A stretch of DNA of 46,572 nt from Bacillota bacterium. GTDB taxonomy: Bacteria > Bacillota > Clostridia > Lachnospirales > Cellulosilyticaceae. Below the pieces are notes generated by a model, which saw only the letters and a program-made list of their open reading frames with translations, searched no databases and was not told the origin of the DNA. Location: positions 1-46,572 of the forward strand of contig JAEZJJ010000078.1 of the NCBI GenBank assembly GCA_023436395.1. The letters are read 5' to 3'. The position numbers and the translations under genes are program-made. Below are positions 7,152 to 16,343 of this stretch, piece after piece (the first letter of the stretch is position 1; every line of letters starts with the position of its first letter).

Positions 7152-8408
7152 TTACGACAAAATATATGGTGCGATTTTATAAAATTTATCCTTAGGCATA
7201 TAGCCTTTTACACTTACACCTTCATTTGTGTATTCTTCTTCTAAACGCTCTGCATATTCATGACAAAATCTTACAACATCTTGATTGGTATAGGGTACTT
7301 GGATTTCAAAAAATTGCATATTACTATAAAGTATTTCTTCCAAGGTTTCTAGAAGCTGTGTACAACCTATTCCTTCTTTTGCAGAAATAGCCACATCGTA
7401 TGTTGCATGTTCATCTTTCAAATAATTATCAGATATTTTATCAATTTTGTTATAAACAGCTATAATGGGAATATCGGAAACTCCTAATCGAGATAAAGTA
7501 TCATAGACTACTTGTTGATGGGTTTCAAGATTAGGTGAACTAACATCCATTACATGTAAAATAATATCTGCATATTTAGCTTCTTCTAATGTAGAATAAA
7601 ATGCTTTAACAAGATGATGAGGTAATTTACGAATAAAGCCGACAGTATCTGTTAAAAGAATTTCTGAACCACTTGGTAAGGTAATACCACGTGTAGTTGG
7701 GTCAAGGGTTGCAAAAAGTTGATTTTGAACATAAACATTGCTACCACTTAACTGATTAAGGAGTGTAGATTTACCTGCATTGGTATAACCTACAATAGCA
7801 ACTACAGGGGTATTATTTTTATCTCTTCTAGAGCGAATGAGTTGACGATGTTTTTCAACTTCTGCTAACTCAGCTTGTAAAATTTCCATACGGATTTTAA
7901 GATGACGTTTATCTAATTCAAGCTTTTTTTCACCAGGTCCACGACTACCAATCCCACCTGCTTGTCTTGAAAGCATGGCTCCAAATCCTACTAGCCTAGA
8001 AGATTGATATTTAAGTTGAGCCATCTCAACTTGTAGTTTTCCTTCTTTAGAGAGTGCTCTAGAAGCAAAAATATCTAAAATAACCATTGTTCGGTCCATA
8101 ACCTTAAGGTTAAAGGCTTCTGCAAGATTTCTCATTTGCATAGGAGAAAGTTCATCATCAAATACGATGCCTGTAGCATCATGAAGCTGAGCTAATGATT
8201 TGATTTCTTCTACTTTACCAGTTCCAATATAGAGGCCTGCATTAATGCGGTCAACACGTTGCAAAATTTTTGTAATAACTTCTCCACCTGCAGTGTTAAC
8301 CAATTCTTCTAGTTCTTCTAGGCTCTCCCATGCTTCATTTTCATCATATTGTTTTTTTTGTGCGGCTACAAGAATCAATCTTTCTATAGGTTCTTTTTGT
8401 GTGATCAT
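7152..8408 (-). CDS. hflX: Ribosome-associated GTPase HflX
   Basis: This is a 418-residue HflX GTPase, which binds the large ribosomal subunit and can split or rescue stalled ribosomes. The N-terminal HflX domain includes YIGTGKVEEI (60-69) and FDDELSPMQMRNL. A Gly-rich linker, GGIGSRGPGEKKLELDKR, is followed by the G domain: P-loop GYTNAGKST (207-215), DTVGFI (about 254) and NKID (about 316). Length and motif order are normal. It starts 18 bp after the stop of the PfkB-like gene, so the two are probably cotranscribed. No clear hairpin terminator follows it in the 250-bp gap before the DUF6514 gene. Confidence 0.96.
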   Translation of the reverse strand: MITQKEPIERLILVAAQKKQYDENEAWESLEELEELVNTAGGEVITKILQRVDRINAGLYIGTGKVEEIKSLAQLHDATGIVFDDELSPMQMRNLAEAFNLKVMDRTMVILDIFASRALSKEGKLQVEMAQLKYQSSRLVGFGAMLSRQAGGIGSRGPGEKKLELDKRHLKIRMEILQAELAEVEKHRQLIRSRRDKNNTPVVAIVGYTNAGKSTLLNQLSGSNVYVQNQLFATLDPTTRGITLPSGSEILLTDTVGFIRKLPHHLVKAFYSTLEEAKYADIILHVMDVSSPNLETHQQVVYDTLSRLGVSDIPIIAVYNKIDKISDNYLKDEHATYDVAISAKEGIGCTQLLETLEEILYSNMQFFEIQVPYTNQDVVRFCHEYAERLEEEYTNEGVSVKGYMPKDKFYKIAPYILS

Positions 8409-8426
8409 AGTATTCCTTTCATTTGT

Positions 8427-9365
8427 TTAAAGCATAAGTTGCTTAATTTTAGTCTTCTTTAATTGATTTTCTATATCTTTTCTCGTACAGATAGATTCAT
8501 TAACGTGACAATGGGCGGCAGAGGCTGCACATAAGCAAAGCTTAGCAAAACGTTCCAGTTCATACTTACGGTTAATACCAATGGCAAAAGCTCCTAAAAA
8601 AGCGCCACTAGCAGCTGTATTATTTTTGCTAAATGACAAATAGGGTGATTCAATGCTACAGTATTTATTTTTTGAAAGCATGAGTGCGCCTTGTTCTTTT
8701 AAGTATACCCCTATATAGTGAATTCCATAATCAAATAGGGGAACTAATTGCTCTAAAATGACTTCTTTAGAAGTAATATCATACCCTAATTCGTTAAGTT
8801 GGCTCAGGGTAAACATAAGGGCATAAGGTTTTTCTTCTAAAACATGTTCAAAAACAGCCCTTTGCCCTGTTGAAATAAGGGTTTTAACATTATGCATTTT
8901 GCCTTCTTGAATCCACTCATTAAAAATTTTTGAATCTTGACCTATTGGTAATCTACCTGAGATGACTAAAGTAGATACCTTTTTAATATGGTTTTTAAGT
9001 TTATAACTTAATTTAAGTAATTCTTTCTCAATAGTAAAAGCTTCTTCACTACAAAGGGTATAATAGTCAGATGTAGTGGATAAGGTAATTTTAACTTGAT
9101 GGGGTGTTTCGTAATCTGTCCAAACAATATCAGATTTAACTTTTGCTTTATCTAAATAATGTTTGATACTTTTTCCAGCAAAACCGCCAAAGCTACTAAT
9201 GAGTATAGGTTCTTCTTGCAGAATTTTCATCATTTGTGCGCTATAAACCCCTTTGGACAAAATATTGAGTGATACATTTTTTGAAGAAAGCTTACAGTTT
9301 GCATGAAGTTCTTCAATATCGTATATGTATTCAATTGATGGGAAGGGGGTTATTGTGATAATCAT
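8427..9365 (-). CDS. Degenerate PfkB / 1-phosphofructokinase-like protein, catalytic Asp missing
   Basis: This is a 312-residue protein with the layout of the FruK/LacC branch of PfkB sugar kinases, but the key motifs are altered. The start IITITPFPSIEYIYDI replaces the usual 'TLNPAID'; the Gly-rich 'GGKG.N' motif reads ILSKGVYSA; and the anion-hole/catalytic motif 'GAGD' is NTAASGAFLGAF (about residues 249-260), so the base Asp is Ala. It is probably not a normal kinase; a regulatory or binding role is possible. The ATG at 9365 is preferred over TTG at 9377, which has no room for a ribosome site. It is followed by hflX after 18 bp. Confidence 0.75.
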   Translation of the reverse strand: MIITITPFPSIEYIYDIEELHANCKLSSKNVSLNILSKGVYSAQMMKILQEEPILISSFGGFAGKSIKHYLDKAKVKSDIVWTDYETPHQVKITLSTTSDYYTLCSEEAFTIEKELLKLSYKLKNHIKKVSTLVISGRLPIGQDSKIFNEWIQEGKMHNVKTLISTGQRAVFEHVLEEKPYALMFTLSQLNELGYDITSKEVILEQLVPLFDYGIHYIGVYLKEQGALMLSKNKYCSIESPYLSFSKNNTAASGAFLGAFAIGINRKYELERFAKLCLCAASAAHCHVNESICTRKDIENQLKKTKIKQLML

Positions 9366-9442
9366 TTGTTTCACCAACCTTTGTATAAGTCTACTTATAT
9401 AGTTATAGCATATTTTTTGTTAAATTATCCATATCGAATTTA

Positions 9443-9481
9443 AAAAAGTGCTTACAGACATAAAAGTCTATAAGCACTTTT
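9443..9481 (-). terminator. Terminator after glnN
   Basis: A long hairpin, AAAAGTGCTTA pairing with TAAGCACTTTT and with an inner AGAC/GTCT stem, lies just past the glnN stop. The symmetric A and T runs would allow it to work in both directions. Confidence 0.85.
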
Positions 9482-9489
9482 GAAGTGAT

Positions 9490-11595
9490 TTAAGCTCTAA
9501 ATAAAAGTTCACCATAAGTTGGAATTGGCCATACTTTTTCATCAACTAATAGTTCTAGAGTATCTGCCACTTGGCGTAAGGCTGTCATAGAGGATAAAAT
9601 GTGTTCCTTAAAGAATACAGCCTTCTCATAGGCATCTTCAATAGAGGCACTTTGTATAAGCTCATCTTTAAGCTTATCTGTACATTGTTTAAGATTATTA
9701 ATAGCTTTTGTAAGGTCTTGTAAAAGTTCGGTTTGGGCACTTACTTCAAAGACACCTACTTTATTTAAAGCAATAATATGCTCTGCAATTTGTGTTGTAT
9801 ACTCAAGTGTGGCAGGCATAATTTGTTTTTGAACCATATCAAGCATTGTTCTTGCTTCAATATTAAGTGTTTTATAATATTCCTCAAGAAGTATTTCATA
9901 GCGGGCAAACATCTCACTACGATGAAAAATTTGATTTCTTTCAAATAAATTAATAGACTCTTCTTTGATGAAGCAAGGAAGAACATCTACAGTTGTTTTG
10001 TAGTTAGATAAACCACGACGAGCTGCTTCTTCTACCCATTCATCTGAATAACCATTACCATTAAAAATAATACGTTTATGATTTGTATAAGTTTCTTTTA
10101 CAAGATTGATGATTTCTTTTTCGACATCTTGTGTATTTTCTAGGCGTTCTGCAAACTGATTAAGGATATCTGCTACCATAACGTTTAAGAAAGTATTTGC
10201 TTCAGCAATAGATTCAGATGATGGGAACATTCTAAATTCGAATTTATTACCAGTAAAGGCAAAAGGTGAAGTCCTATTGCGATCTGAAGATTCCTTTTTG
10301 AGCTGTGGTAATGTGGCAACCCCCATTTCCATCATTTGCTTACCCTTTTCAACAACTTCTTCTCCAAGTGAAATTTGTTCAAATAGGTAAGTGATTTCGT
10401 CACCAAGGAAAATGGAAATAATAGCGGGAGGTGCTTCATTTCCACCTAAACGATGATCATTTCCGGCTGTGGCTGCACAAACTCTTAGTAAATCTGCATA
10501 AACATCTACGGCTTTAATAACTGCTGAGGTAAAAAGTAAGAATTCTTTATTTTCATGTGGATGTTTACCTGGTGAGAAAAGGTTTCTACCTGTATCAGTA
10601 ACTAAGGACCAATTAACGTGTTTACCTGATCCATTCACATAAGCAAATGGCTTTTCATGTAATAAACAAGCTAATTCATGCCTATTTGCCACTTTTTGAA
10701 GGGTTTCCATAATAAGCTGATTTTGGTCACAAGCTACATTGGCAGTGGAAAAAATAGGTGCTAACTCATGTTGTGCAGGTGCAACTTCATTATGTTTTGT
10801 TTTAGAAGGTACACCTAGTTTCCAAAGTTCAACATCAATATCACGCATGTATTTGGCAATTTTTTCTTTAATACTTCCATAATAATGGTCTTCCATTTCT
10901 TGTCCTTTAGGTGGCATAGCACCAAAAAGAGTACGACCTGCAAAAATTAAATCTTTACGTTGTTGATATTGTCTTTTATCTACTAAAAAATATTCTTGTT
11001 CTGCACCCACTGTAGAAATGACTTTGGTAATATTTTCATCACCTATAGCTTTGAGGACACGAAGACCTGCACTTTGAATACATTCCATAGAATGTAATAA
11101 TGGAGATTTTTTATCTAAGGCTTCTCCCGTATGTGAATAGAATGCCGTTGGAATGCAAAGTGCTACCCCACTTGCATCTTCCTTTAAAAAAGCTGGGGAT
11201 GTACAATCCCATACCGTATATCCTCTTGCTTCAAAAGTTTGTCTTAAACCACCAGAAGGAAAAGAGGAACCATCTGCTTCACCTTTGATTAATTCTTTTC
11301 CTGAGAATTCCATAATCATGTGACCATCTGAAGTAGGAGATAAAAAGGAGTCATACTTTTCAGCAGTTTTACCATTCATAGGTTGAAACCAGTGTGTAAA
11401 GTGTGTTGCACCTTTTTCAATTGCCCAATCTTTCATGGCATTAGCAACTACATCTGCTACAGCAGAATCAAGTGGTAAGCCTTTATCAATAGTGTTATGT
11501 AACTTTTTGTAAGTCGATTTAGGTAACCTTTCACGCATTAGATTATCATCAAAAACATTTACTCCAAATAAATCAGAAAGCTTTAAATCATTCAT
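9490..11595 (-). CDS. glnN: Glutamine synthetase type III
   Basis: This 701-residue glutamine synthetase makes glutamine from glutamate, ammonium and ATP. The length (about 700, against about 450 for type I) and the motifs THWFQPMNGKTAEKYDSFL, SSFPSGGLRQTFEARGYT, GAEQEYFLVD and HEVAPAQHELAPIF-like KHNEVAPAQHELAPIF mark the type III (GSIII) group common in Clostridia and Bacteroidetes. RLGGNEAPPAIISIFLG is also typical. I used the ATG at 11595; an in-frame GTG at 11598 is equally close to the AGAGG site. It is a single gene with its own terminator. Regulation by nitrogen is likely from the family, but no specific site was recognised. Confidence 0.96.
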   Translation of the reverse strand: MNDLKLSDLFGVNVFDDNLMRERLPKSTYKKLHNTIDKGLPLDSAVADVVANAMKDWAIEKGATHFTHWFQPMNGKTAEKYDSFLSPTSDGHMIMEFSGKELIKGEADGSSFPSGGLRQTFEARGYTVWDCTSPAFLKEDASGVALCIPTAFYSHTGEALDKKSPLLHSMECIQSAGLRVLKAIGDENITKVISTVGAEQEYFLVDKRQYQQRKDLIFAGRTLFGAMPPKGQEMEDHYYGSIKEKIAKYMRDIDVELWKLGVPSKTKHNEVAPAQHELAPIFSTANVACDQNQLIMETLQKVANRHELACLLHEKPFAYVNGSGKHVNWSLVTDTGRNLFSPGKHPHENKEFLLFTSAVIKAVDVYADLLRVCAATAGNDHRLGGNEAPPAIISIFLGDEITYLFEQISLGEEVVEKGKQMMEMGVATLPQLKKESSDRNRTSPFAFTGNKFEFRMFPSSESIAEANTFLNVMVADILNQFAERLENTQDVEKEIINLVKETYTNHKRIIFNGNGYSDEWVEEAARRGLSNYKTTVDVLPCFIKEESINLFERNQIFHRSEMFARYEILLEEYYKTLNIEARTMLDMVQKQIMPATLEYTTQIAEHIIALNKVGVFEVSAQTELLQDLTKAINNLKQCTDKLKDELIQSASIEDAYEKAVFFKEHILSSMTALRQVADTLELLVDEKVWPIPTYGELLFRA

Positions 11596-11598
11596 CAC

Positions 11599-11845
11599 AT
11601 TGCTACCTCTTTACTATATAATTTTATACTCATAAATATAACACGGTATTTTAAGGAATGACAACCTCTATTTATATGTTTTGCACCTTTCAACAGTTTA
11701 TCTTATAGTGAAGGGATTATTTTTGTAGGATTGAATATAAATATTTAAAATAATGGGAATAATATTATCTAGATAAAAACTTAATCAGTTTGTTATATAT
11801 TTAAAGCTAAAACTGTTATATAATAAGTAATGCTAAATACTTATT
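11599..11845. other. Intergenic region between divergent glnN and PBP1A genes
   Basis: This is an AT-rich divergent spacer of about 300 bp in total. The plus-strand PBP1A promoter is at its right end. I found no open frame with a ribosome site and no strong hairpin. The glnN promoter should be here but no good consensus box stands out. Confidence 0.5.
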
Positions 11846-11874
11846 TTGCTTAAAACTTATATTTTTGATATAAT
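11846..11874 (+). promoter_or_regulatory. Sigma-A-type promoter of the PBP1A gene
   Basis: TTGCTT (11846-11851), a 17-bp spacer and a perfect TATAAT (11869-11874) stand 24 bp before the ATG. A GAGGAGGAGGAA ribosome site lies between, so the leader is very short. Confidence 0.75.
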
Positions 11875-11897
11875 ACCATGATGAGGAGGAGGAAATT

Positions 11898-14576
11898 ATG
11901 AATTACTCAAAAGATTCTCGAGATAAAATAGAGAAAAAGAATAAAAGCAAAACAAGGCAAATTAAAAAGAAAGGTAAAGTTACTGTCTTTCGTATTATTA
12001 TCATCTCACTAATTATTGGGATGTTTGCCGTAGTAGGCGCTGGACTAGGGATATTTATTGGCATTATTAAAAGTACCCCTGATCCATCTACATTAGATAT
12101 TAGTCCACAAGGTAACTATACTTCAATTGTATATGATTCACAAGGTCATCAAATTGATAGCTTTGAGCCAGCAGAAAATAGAGAGTATGTAGAACTCAAG
12201 GATATTCCACTTAATTTACAGCATGCAGTTGTAGCAACAGAAGATGAACGTTTTTACCAACATAATGGTATTGATATTAGAGGTATTTTTAGAGCCCTTG
12301 TAAAGAACATAAAAACAGGTTCTTTTAGTGAAGGAGCAAGTACTATTACGCAACAGCTTATAAAAAATAATATTTTAGATTCAGATAAAGCATTAACTCG
12401 TAAAATCCAGGAACAATACTTAGCAATTGAGTTCGAAAAACTTTACTCTAAGGATACCATTTTAGAATATTATCTGAACACAATTGGATTAGGACAAGGT
12501 GTATCAGGAGTTAGGGCAGCATCCAAACGCTATTTTGGCAAGGATGTGCAAGATTTAACGCTAACAGAGTGTGTTGTTATAGCAGTTATCACTCAAAGAC
12601 CAACCTACTACAACCCTATTTCTAACCCTGAAAATAACTGGGAAAAGGTTAAAGTAGTCCTTCAAAAGATGGAAGATCAAGGTTATATCACTGCAGAAGA
12701 ACATGCAGCTGCTTTAAAAGAAGATCCATATGAAAATATTTCTGTAGTACACGAAGAATACCTAGGAAGACCGCCACACAGCTATTTTGTAGATGCACTC
12801 TTTAATCAACTTGTTTCAGATTTAAAGGATTTAGGGTATACAGAAGCCACTGCTAAAAAGATGATTTATGGTGGTGGTTTAGAAATCACTAGTACAATGG
12901 ATAAGAATATGCAAGATATTGCAGATAAATATATTGGAGATGATAGTCTCTACCCTGCTCATCTTTACAAGATTCAATTAGATTATAGTGTTTCAGGTAA
13001 GAAGGCAGATGGTACAAAGTTTGAACATCAAGTCTACAATATTATTGTGAATAATGAGCAGGAAGTTGAAAGCTTTAAGCAAAAACAACTTGAAGAATGG
13101 GGTATTACCTCAGCTGATACCTATACAGAAAATTTAATTCAGCAACCACAGCCTCAAGCCTCATTTGTTTTAATGGATTATAAAACGGGGCAAGTAAAGG
13201 CATTATCTGGTGGGCGTGGACAGAAGTCTAATTTAAGTTTTAACTATGCAACACAAGCTAAGAGACAACCAGGTTCTACATTTAAAATATTAGCAGCCTA
13301 TGCCCCTGCTCTTGATATGGGTAAACTTTCACCAGGTTCTGAAATGGTGAATGAACATATATCTTACCCGTTAGCTGATGGAACAACATGGTCACCTAAG
13401 AACTGGGATAACAATTATGAAGGAACTTATACAGTGCGACAAGCCATTGCTAATTCAATGAATGTTATTGCAGTTAAAACGGCTGTTGATTACGTAGGTA
13501 TTGACAATGCCTTTGATTATCTTAAAAGTTTTGGATTTACAACTTTAACGGATACAGATAGGGTACTTTCATTACCACTAGGGGGACTTACTCAAGGGGT
13601 TACCCCACTTGAACTTAATGCTGCTTATGGTGCAATTGCCAATGATGGTGTTTATGTTAAGCCGGTTTTCTATACACAAGTTAAAGATAGGGAAGGTCAT
13701 ATTCTTATTGATAATACCAATGAAGCTATTACCCTTCACTCTCATACAGTGATTAAGCAATCGACTGCACGTATGTTAACCAATATGATGCAAGAAGTTA
13801 TAGATGGACCAAATCCTCATACAGGTGGCAGAGTAAGAGCAAACTTTAAAAACATGCCTATTGCGGGTAAGACTGGTACTACAAGCGATGATAAAGATTA
13901 TGTTTTTGCAGGATATACACCATACTATGTAGCAACTATATGGTCAGGTTATTCTCAGCCAGCTCCAATTAATAATGGTGGAAGTTATCACCTTGTCATT
14001 TGGGGGAAAATTATGAGTGAAATCCATGAAAATCTAGAATATAAATCTTTCCCTAAAGTAGATATTGATAATAGTGGTGTTTCAGAGATTAAAATTTGTA
14101 CTGTTTCAGGTAAACGTGCTACGGCACTTTGTGAAGCTGATCCAAATCATGTCGTTAAAAGAGAATTATTTACAGCAGCACAGAAACCTACTGAATATTG
14201 TGATCTACATGTAGAAGTTGAAATCTGTACAGAATCTAAAAAAATAGCTAATGAATACTGCCCTGTAGATAAACGTGTAAAAGAACCTCATGTAAGAAAA
14301 GTAGTAGACGGTGTGATTGTACAAGATGAAGTATGTGATATTCATGGACCAGATAATACAGAAACAGTGCCAGGTGAGCCAACAGATATCCCAGGAGTTG
14401 ATCCATTCCCTAACCCATATCCTAATACTCCAGGAGATGGATTTGAAGGAGATGGAACTACACCAACCCCATCTCCCACACCTGTTATACCAAGTCCAAC
14501 CTTACCACCTATAGTAGATCCATCACCAACTCCTGGAGTTGATGATGAGGATGGATTCTTTTTCCCACAAGGATAA
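11898..14576 (+). CDS. Class A penicillin-binding protein 1A (bifunctional transglycosylase/transpeptidase)
   Basis: This 892-residue enzyme polymerises and cross-links peptidoglycan. A short basic cytoplasmic tail is followed by a membrane anchor (about 30-57). The GT51 domain has ATEDERFY (113-120, catalytic Glu115) and EGASTITQQL (145-154). The transpeptidase domain has STFK (Ser460-Lys463), SMN (520-522) and KTGT (658-661). After the catalytic domain comes a segment with repeated Cys pairs (about 740-830) and a Pro/Thr/Ser-rich tail (about 835-880), both common in Lachnospirales PBPs. It is transcribed alone and converges with the VanW gene at a shared terminator. Confidence 0.96.
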   Translation: MNYSKDSRDKIEKKNKSKTRQIKKKGKVTVFRIIIISLIIGMFAVVGAGLGIFIGIIKSTPDPSTLDISPQGNYTSIVYDSQGHQIDSFEPAENREYVELKDIPLNLQHAVVATEDERFYQHNGIDIRGIFRALVKNIKTGSFSEGASTITQQLIKNNILDSDKALTRKIQEQYLAIEFEKLYSKDTILEYYLNTIGLGQGVSGVRAASKRYFGKDVQDLTLTECVVIAVITQRPTYYNPISNPENNWEKVKVVLQKMEDQGYITAEEHAAALKEDPYENISVVHEEYLGRPPHSYFVDALFNQLVSDLKDLGYTEATAKKMIYGGGLEITSTMDKNMQDIADKYIGDDSLYPAHLYKIQLDYSVSGKKADGTKFEHQVYNIIVNNEQEVESFKQKQLEEWGITSADTYTENLIQQPQPQASFVLMDYKTGQVKALSGGRGQKSNLSFNYATQAKRQPGSTFKILAAYAPALDMGKLSPGSEMVNEHISYPLADGTTWSPKNWDNNYEGTYTVRQAIANSMNVIAVKTAVDYVGIDNAFDYLKSFGFTTLTDTDRVLSLPLGGLTQGVTPLELNAAYGAIANDGVYVKPVFYTQVKDREGHILIDNTNEAITLHSHTVIKQSTARMLTNMMQEVIDGPNPHTGGRVRANFKNMPIAGKTGTTSDDKDYVFAGYTPYYVATIWSGYSQPAPINNGGSYHLVIWGKIMSEIHENLEYKSFPKVDIDNSGVSEIKICTVSGKRATALCEADPNHVVKRELFTAAQKPTEYCDLHVEVEICTESKKIANEYCPVDKRVKEPHVRKVVDGVIVQDEVCDIHGPDNTETVPGEPTDIPGVDPFPNPYPNTPGDGFEGDGTTPTPSPTPVIPSPTLPPIVDPSPTPGVDDEDGFFFPQG

Positions 14577-14578
14577 CA

Positions 14579-14612
14579 ATAAAAAAGAAGGCTATATATA
14601 GCCTTCTTTTTT
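14579..14612. terminator. Bidirectional terminator between PBP1A and VanW genes
   Basis: A near-perfect palindrome, AAAAAAGAAGGCTA followed by its complement around a TATA centre, lies between convergent genes and gives a U-run on either strand. Confidence 0.9.
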
Positions 14613-16146
14613 ATTGTTGAATAACTTCAAAGTTATTTAAGTCATCTGGACTAGCAGAGGGAGGAATATCTTCTATTTCCGTAGAGTTTGAGTCTGTAGT
14701 ATTAGGGATAATTTCTTCAGAAGTTGGCGGTGGTAATGGTATTTCTGGTATAGTTGTAATCTGTTGCTGATTATGAGATGGCACTTCTTTAATACCACGT
14801 TTAATGGTCGCAGCTCTTGGTTTATAATAACTTGTATCAACAAGTTCTTTTTTCTCTAAAACACCATTTTTGTAATAGAGCCTATAGAGTTTTACTCGTT
14901 TACCATCTAAAGCTTTTACCTCTACTACTTCTTTTCCCTTTTCTAAGGTAGGATCATCTTCATATTTAGTTGCAGGCGCTGGAATAACTTCTGTAATAAC
15001 TGATTCAAACTTTATGTCATATGTTGATTTAACGTCTTTATGACCATAAAGATTCACATAAACTTTGTTATTTTCACAGTAGCCTTCAATAAATAAAGGG
15101 TATCCTGTATTGTTTTTAAATTTAAAATCAATGACACCTGTCGCATAAGTTGCATCTCGACCTAAGGGAACATAGGCAACTGGTAAAGAGTGATTTTGTC
15201 TAGAAACAATTTCAATGTCTGTTAAAAGAATTGCATTGTAAAGTGTAGAAGCTACCTGACATACACCACCACCTAAGCCATCTTCTACTTTTCCATTTAT
15301 AATAACACCTGCATTTTTATAACCAGCAGCTTCTGTAAAAGGTTCCAATTGATTAGATAAATTAAAAACCTCATCAGGGAGAAGTATACAACTGATTTTT
15401 TGTGCTGCTACTTTTAAGTTTTCGTTACGATTAGCATCTGCATTATTATATGATGTAGAGAAGCTTGAAACAAGGTTTTGCACCTCGCTAAAAGATGCTT
15501 CTGTATATTCCGGTGTTACTGGTTTTATCACTGCCTCTACTCTAATTTGTTCTTCATCAGATTCTTTTAGTGCTTGAAGTACTTTATTAAGAGTAAGTTC
15601 TTCGTCCAGTGCTTGTCCTTCTATTTCTTTGGTAATAATAAATTGTCTATTTTCACGTTGAATAGTTGCATTAATAGGTGCTTTATAAAATAGTTCTGCA
15701 TTTTCTTGAATAAAGTTTCGAATAGGTTCATCTGCAATTTCTTCTGTTAGCTTAAATTCTTTAGCACTTGATAATCCTTCTTTAGAAATACGGTACTTTT
15801 CAAAAAAGGATTCTTGATGACCTAATTCAAAAGCTTTATTAAGTATCTCATCAATATTATAGGTTATTCCTAGTTCAGTACAAGGTATTTGTTTTTCTAC
15901 ATCCTTACTGTATAAGGCAAGAGATTGTGCATTAAGTTCAGATTCTTTCATGTTATTTAGCTTAAGTTTAGCTTCTTCTTTTGTTAAGCCTCCAACAGAT
16001 AAATCTTCAATATATACGTTTTGAGCAAAAATATTATCAAATTTAGTTACCTCCGTATATATGTAACCTATAGTACCAAGAGATACACCAATAATGATGA
16101 CAGACCCAATAATAGCTCCCCATTTTAAGAAACTTTTGAATTTCAT
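14611..16146 (-). CDS. VanW family protein with peptidoglycan-binding-like and G5 regions
   Basis: This is a 511-residue protein anchored by one N-terminal transmembrane helix (about 9-30, WGAIIGSVIIIGVSLGTIGY). A repeat domain of the PG_binding_4/YoaR type follows (VYIEDLSVGGLTKEEAK). The VanW core holds VFNLSNQLEPFTEAAGYKNA, the conserved GGGVCQVASTLYNA motif and an RDATYATG segment. A G5-like region (about 390-455) and a Pro-rich tail complete it. The VanW domain's exact activity is not known, though it is tied to envelope and vancomycin-resistance loci. It lies 41 bp downstream of the small membrane protein gene, probably in the pcrA operon. Confidence 0.9.
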   Translation of the reverse strand: MKFKSFLKWGAIIGSVIIIGVSLGTIGYIYTEVTKFDNIFAQNVYIEDLSVGGLTKEEAKLKLNNMKESELNAQSLALYSKDVEKQIPCTELGITYNIDEILNKAFELGHQESFFEKYRISKEGLSSAKEFKLTEEIADEPIRNFIQENAELFYKAPINATIQRENRQFIITKEIEGQALDEELTLNKVLQALKESDEEQIRVEAVIKPVTPEYTEASFSEVQNLVSSFSTSYNNADANRNENLKVAAQKISCILLPDEVFNLSNQLEPFTEAAGYKNAGVIINGKVEDGLGGGVCQVASTLYNAILLTDIEIVSRQNHSLPVAYVPLGRDATYATGVIDFKFKNNTGYPLFIEGYCENNKVYVNLYGHKDVKSTYDIKFESVITEVIPAPATKYEDDPTLEKGKEVVEVKALDGKRVKLYRLYYKNGVLEKKELVDTSYYKPRAATIKRGIKEVPSHNQQQITTIPEIPLPPPTSEEIIPNTTDSNSTEIEDIPPSASPDDLNNFEVIQQ

Positions 16147-16187
16147 ATGGTGCCTCCTAGTGTTTAATGTTTAAAATAGTTTATGAT

Positions 16188-16343
16188 TTAAAATTGTATG
16201 ATGCTTATAAGCATAGCCAATGCAAGGACAATACATATGGCACCAGCAAAAGTTTTTTTATACTTTTGACTCCAAGCATACATATTAAATGATAACTTTT
16301 TAGGTTTTTTACGGTTTTTCTTAAGATTAGGTTGTTTTTTCAT
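16188..16343 (-). CDS. Small single-pass membrane protein, 51 aa
   Basis: This short gene runs from the ATG at 16343 to TAA at 16188-16190. The product has a strongly basic N-terminus (MKKQPNLKKNRKKPKK) and one hydrophobic helix near its C-terminus (GAICIVLALAMLISIIQF), so it is probably an inner-membrane protein with a cytoplasmic basic tail. GGAGG stands nine bases before the ATG, and the gene overlaps the 3' end of the helicase gene by 17 bp, so its translation is probably coupled to it. VanW follows 41 bp later. I do not recognise the family; the ribosome site, overlap and clean topology argue that it is real. Confidence 0.7.
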   Translation of the reverse strand: MKKQPNLKKNRKKPKKLSFNMYAWSQKYKKTFAGAICIVLALAMLISIIQF

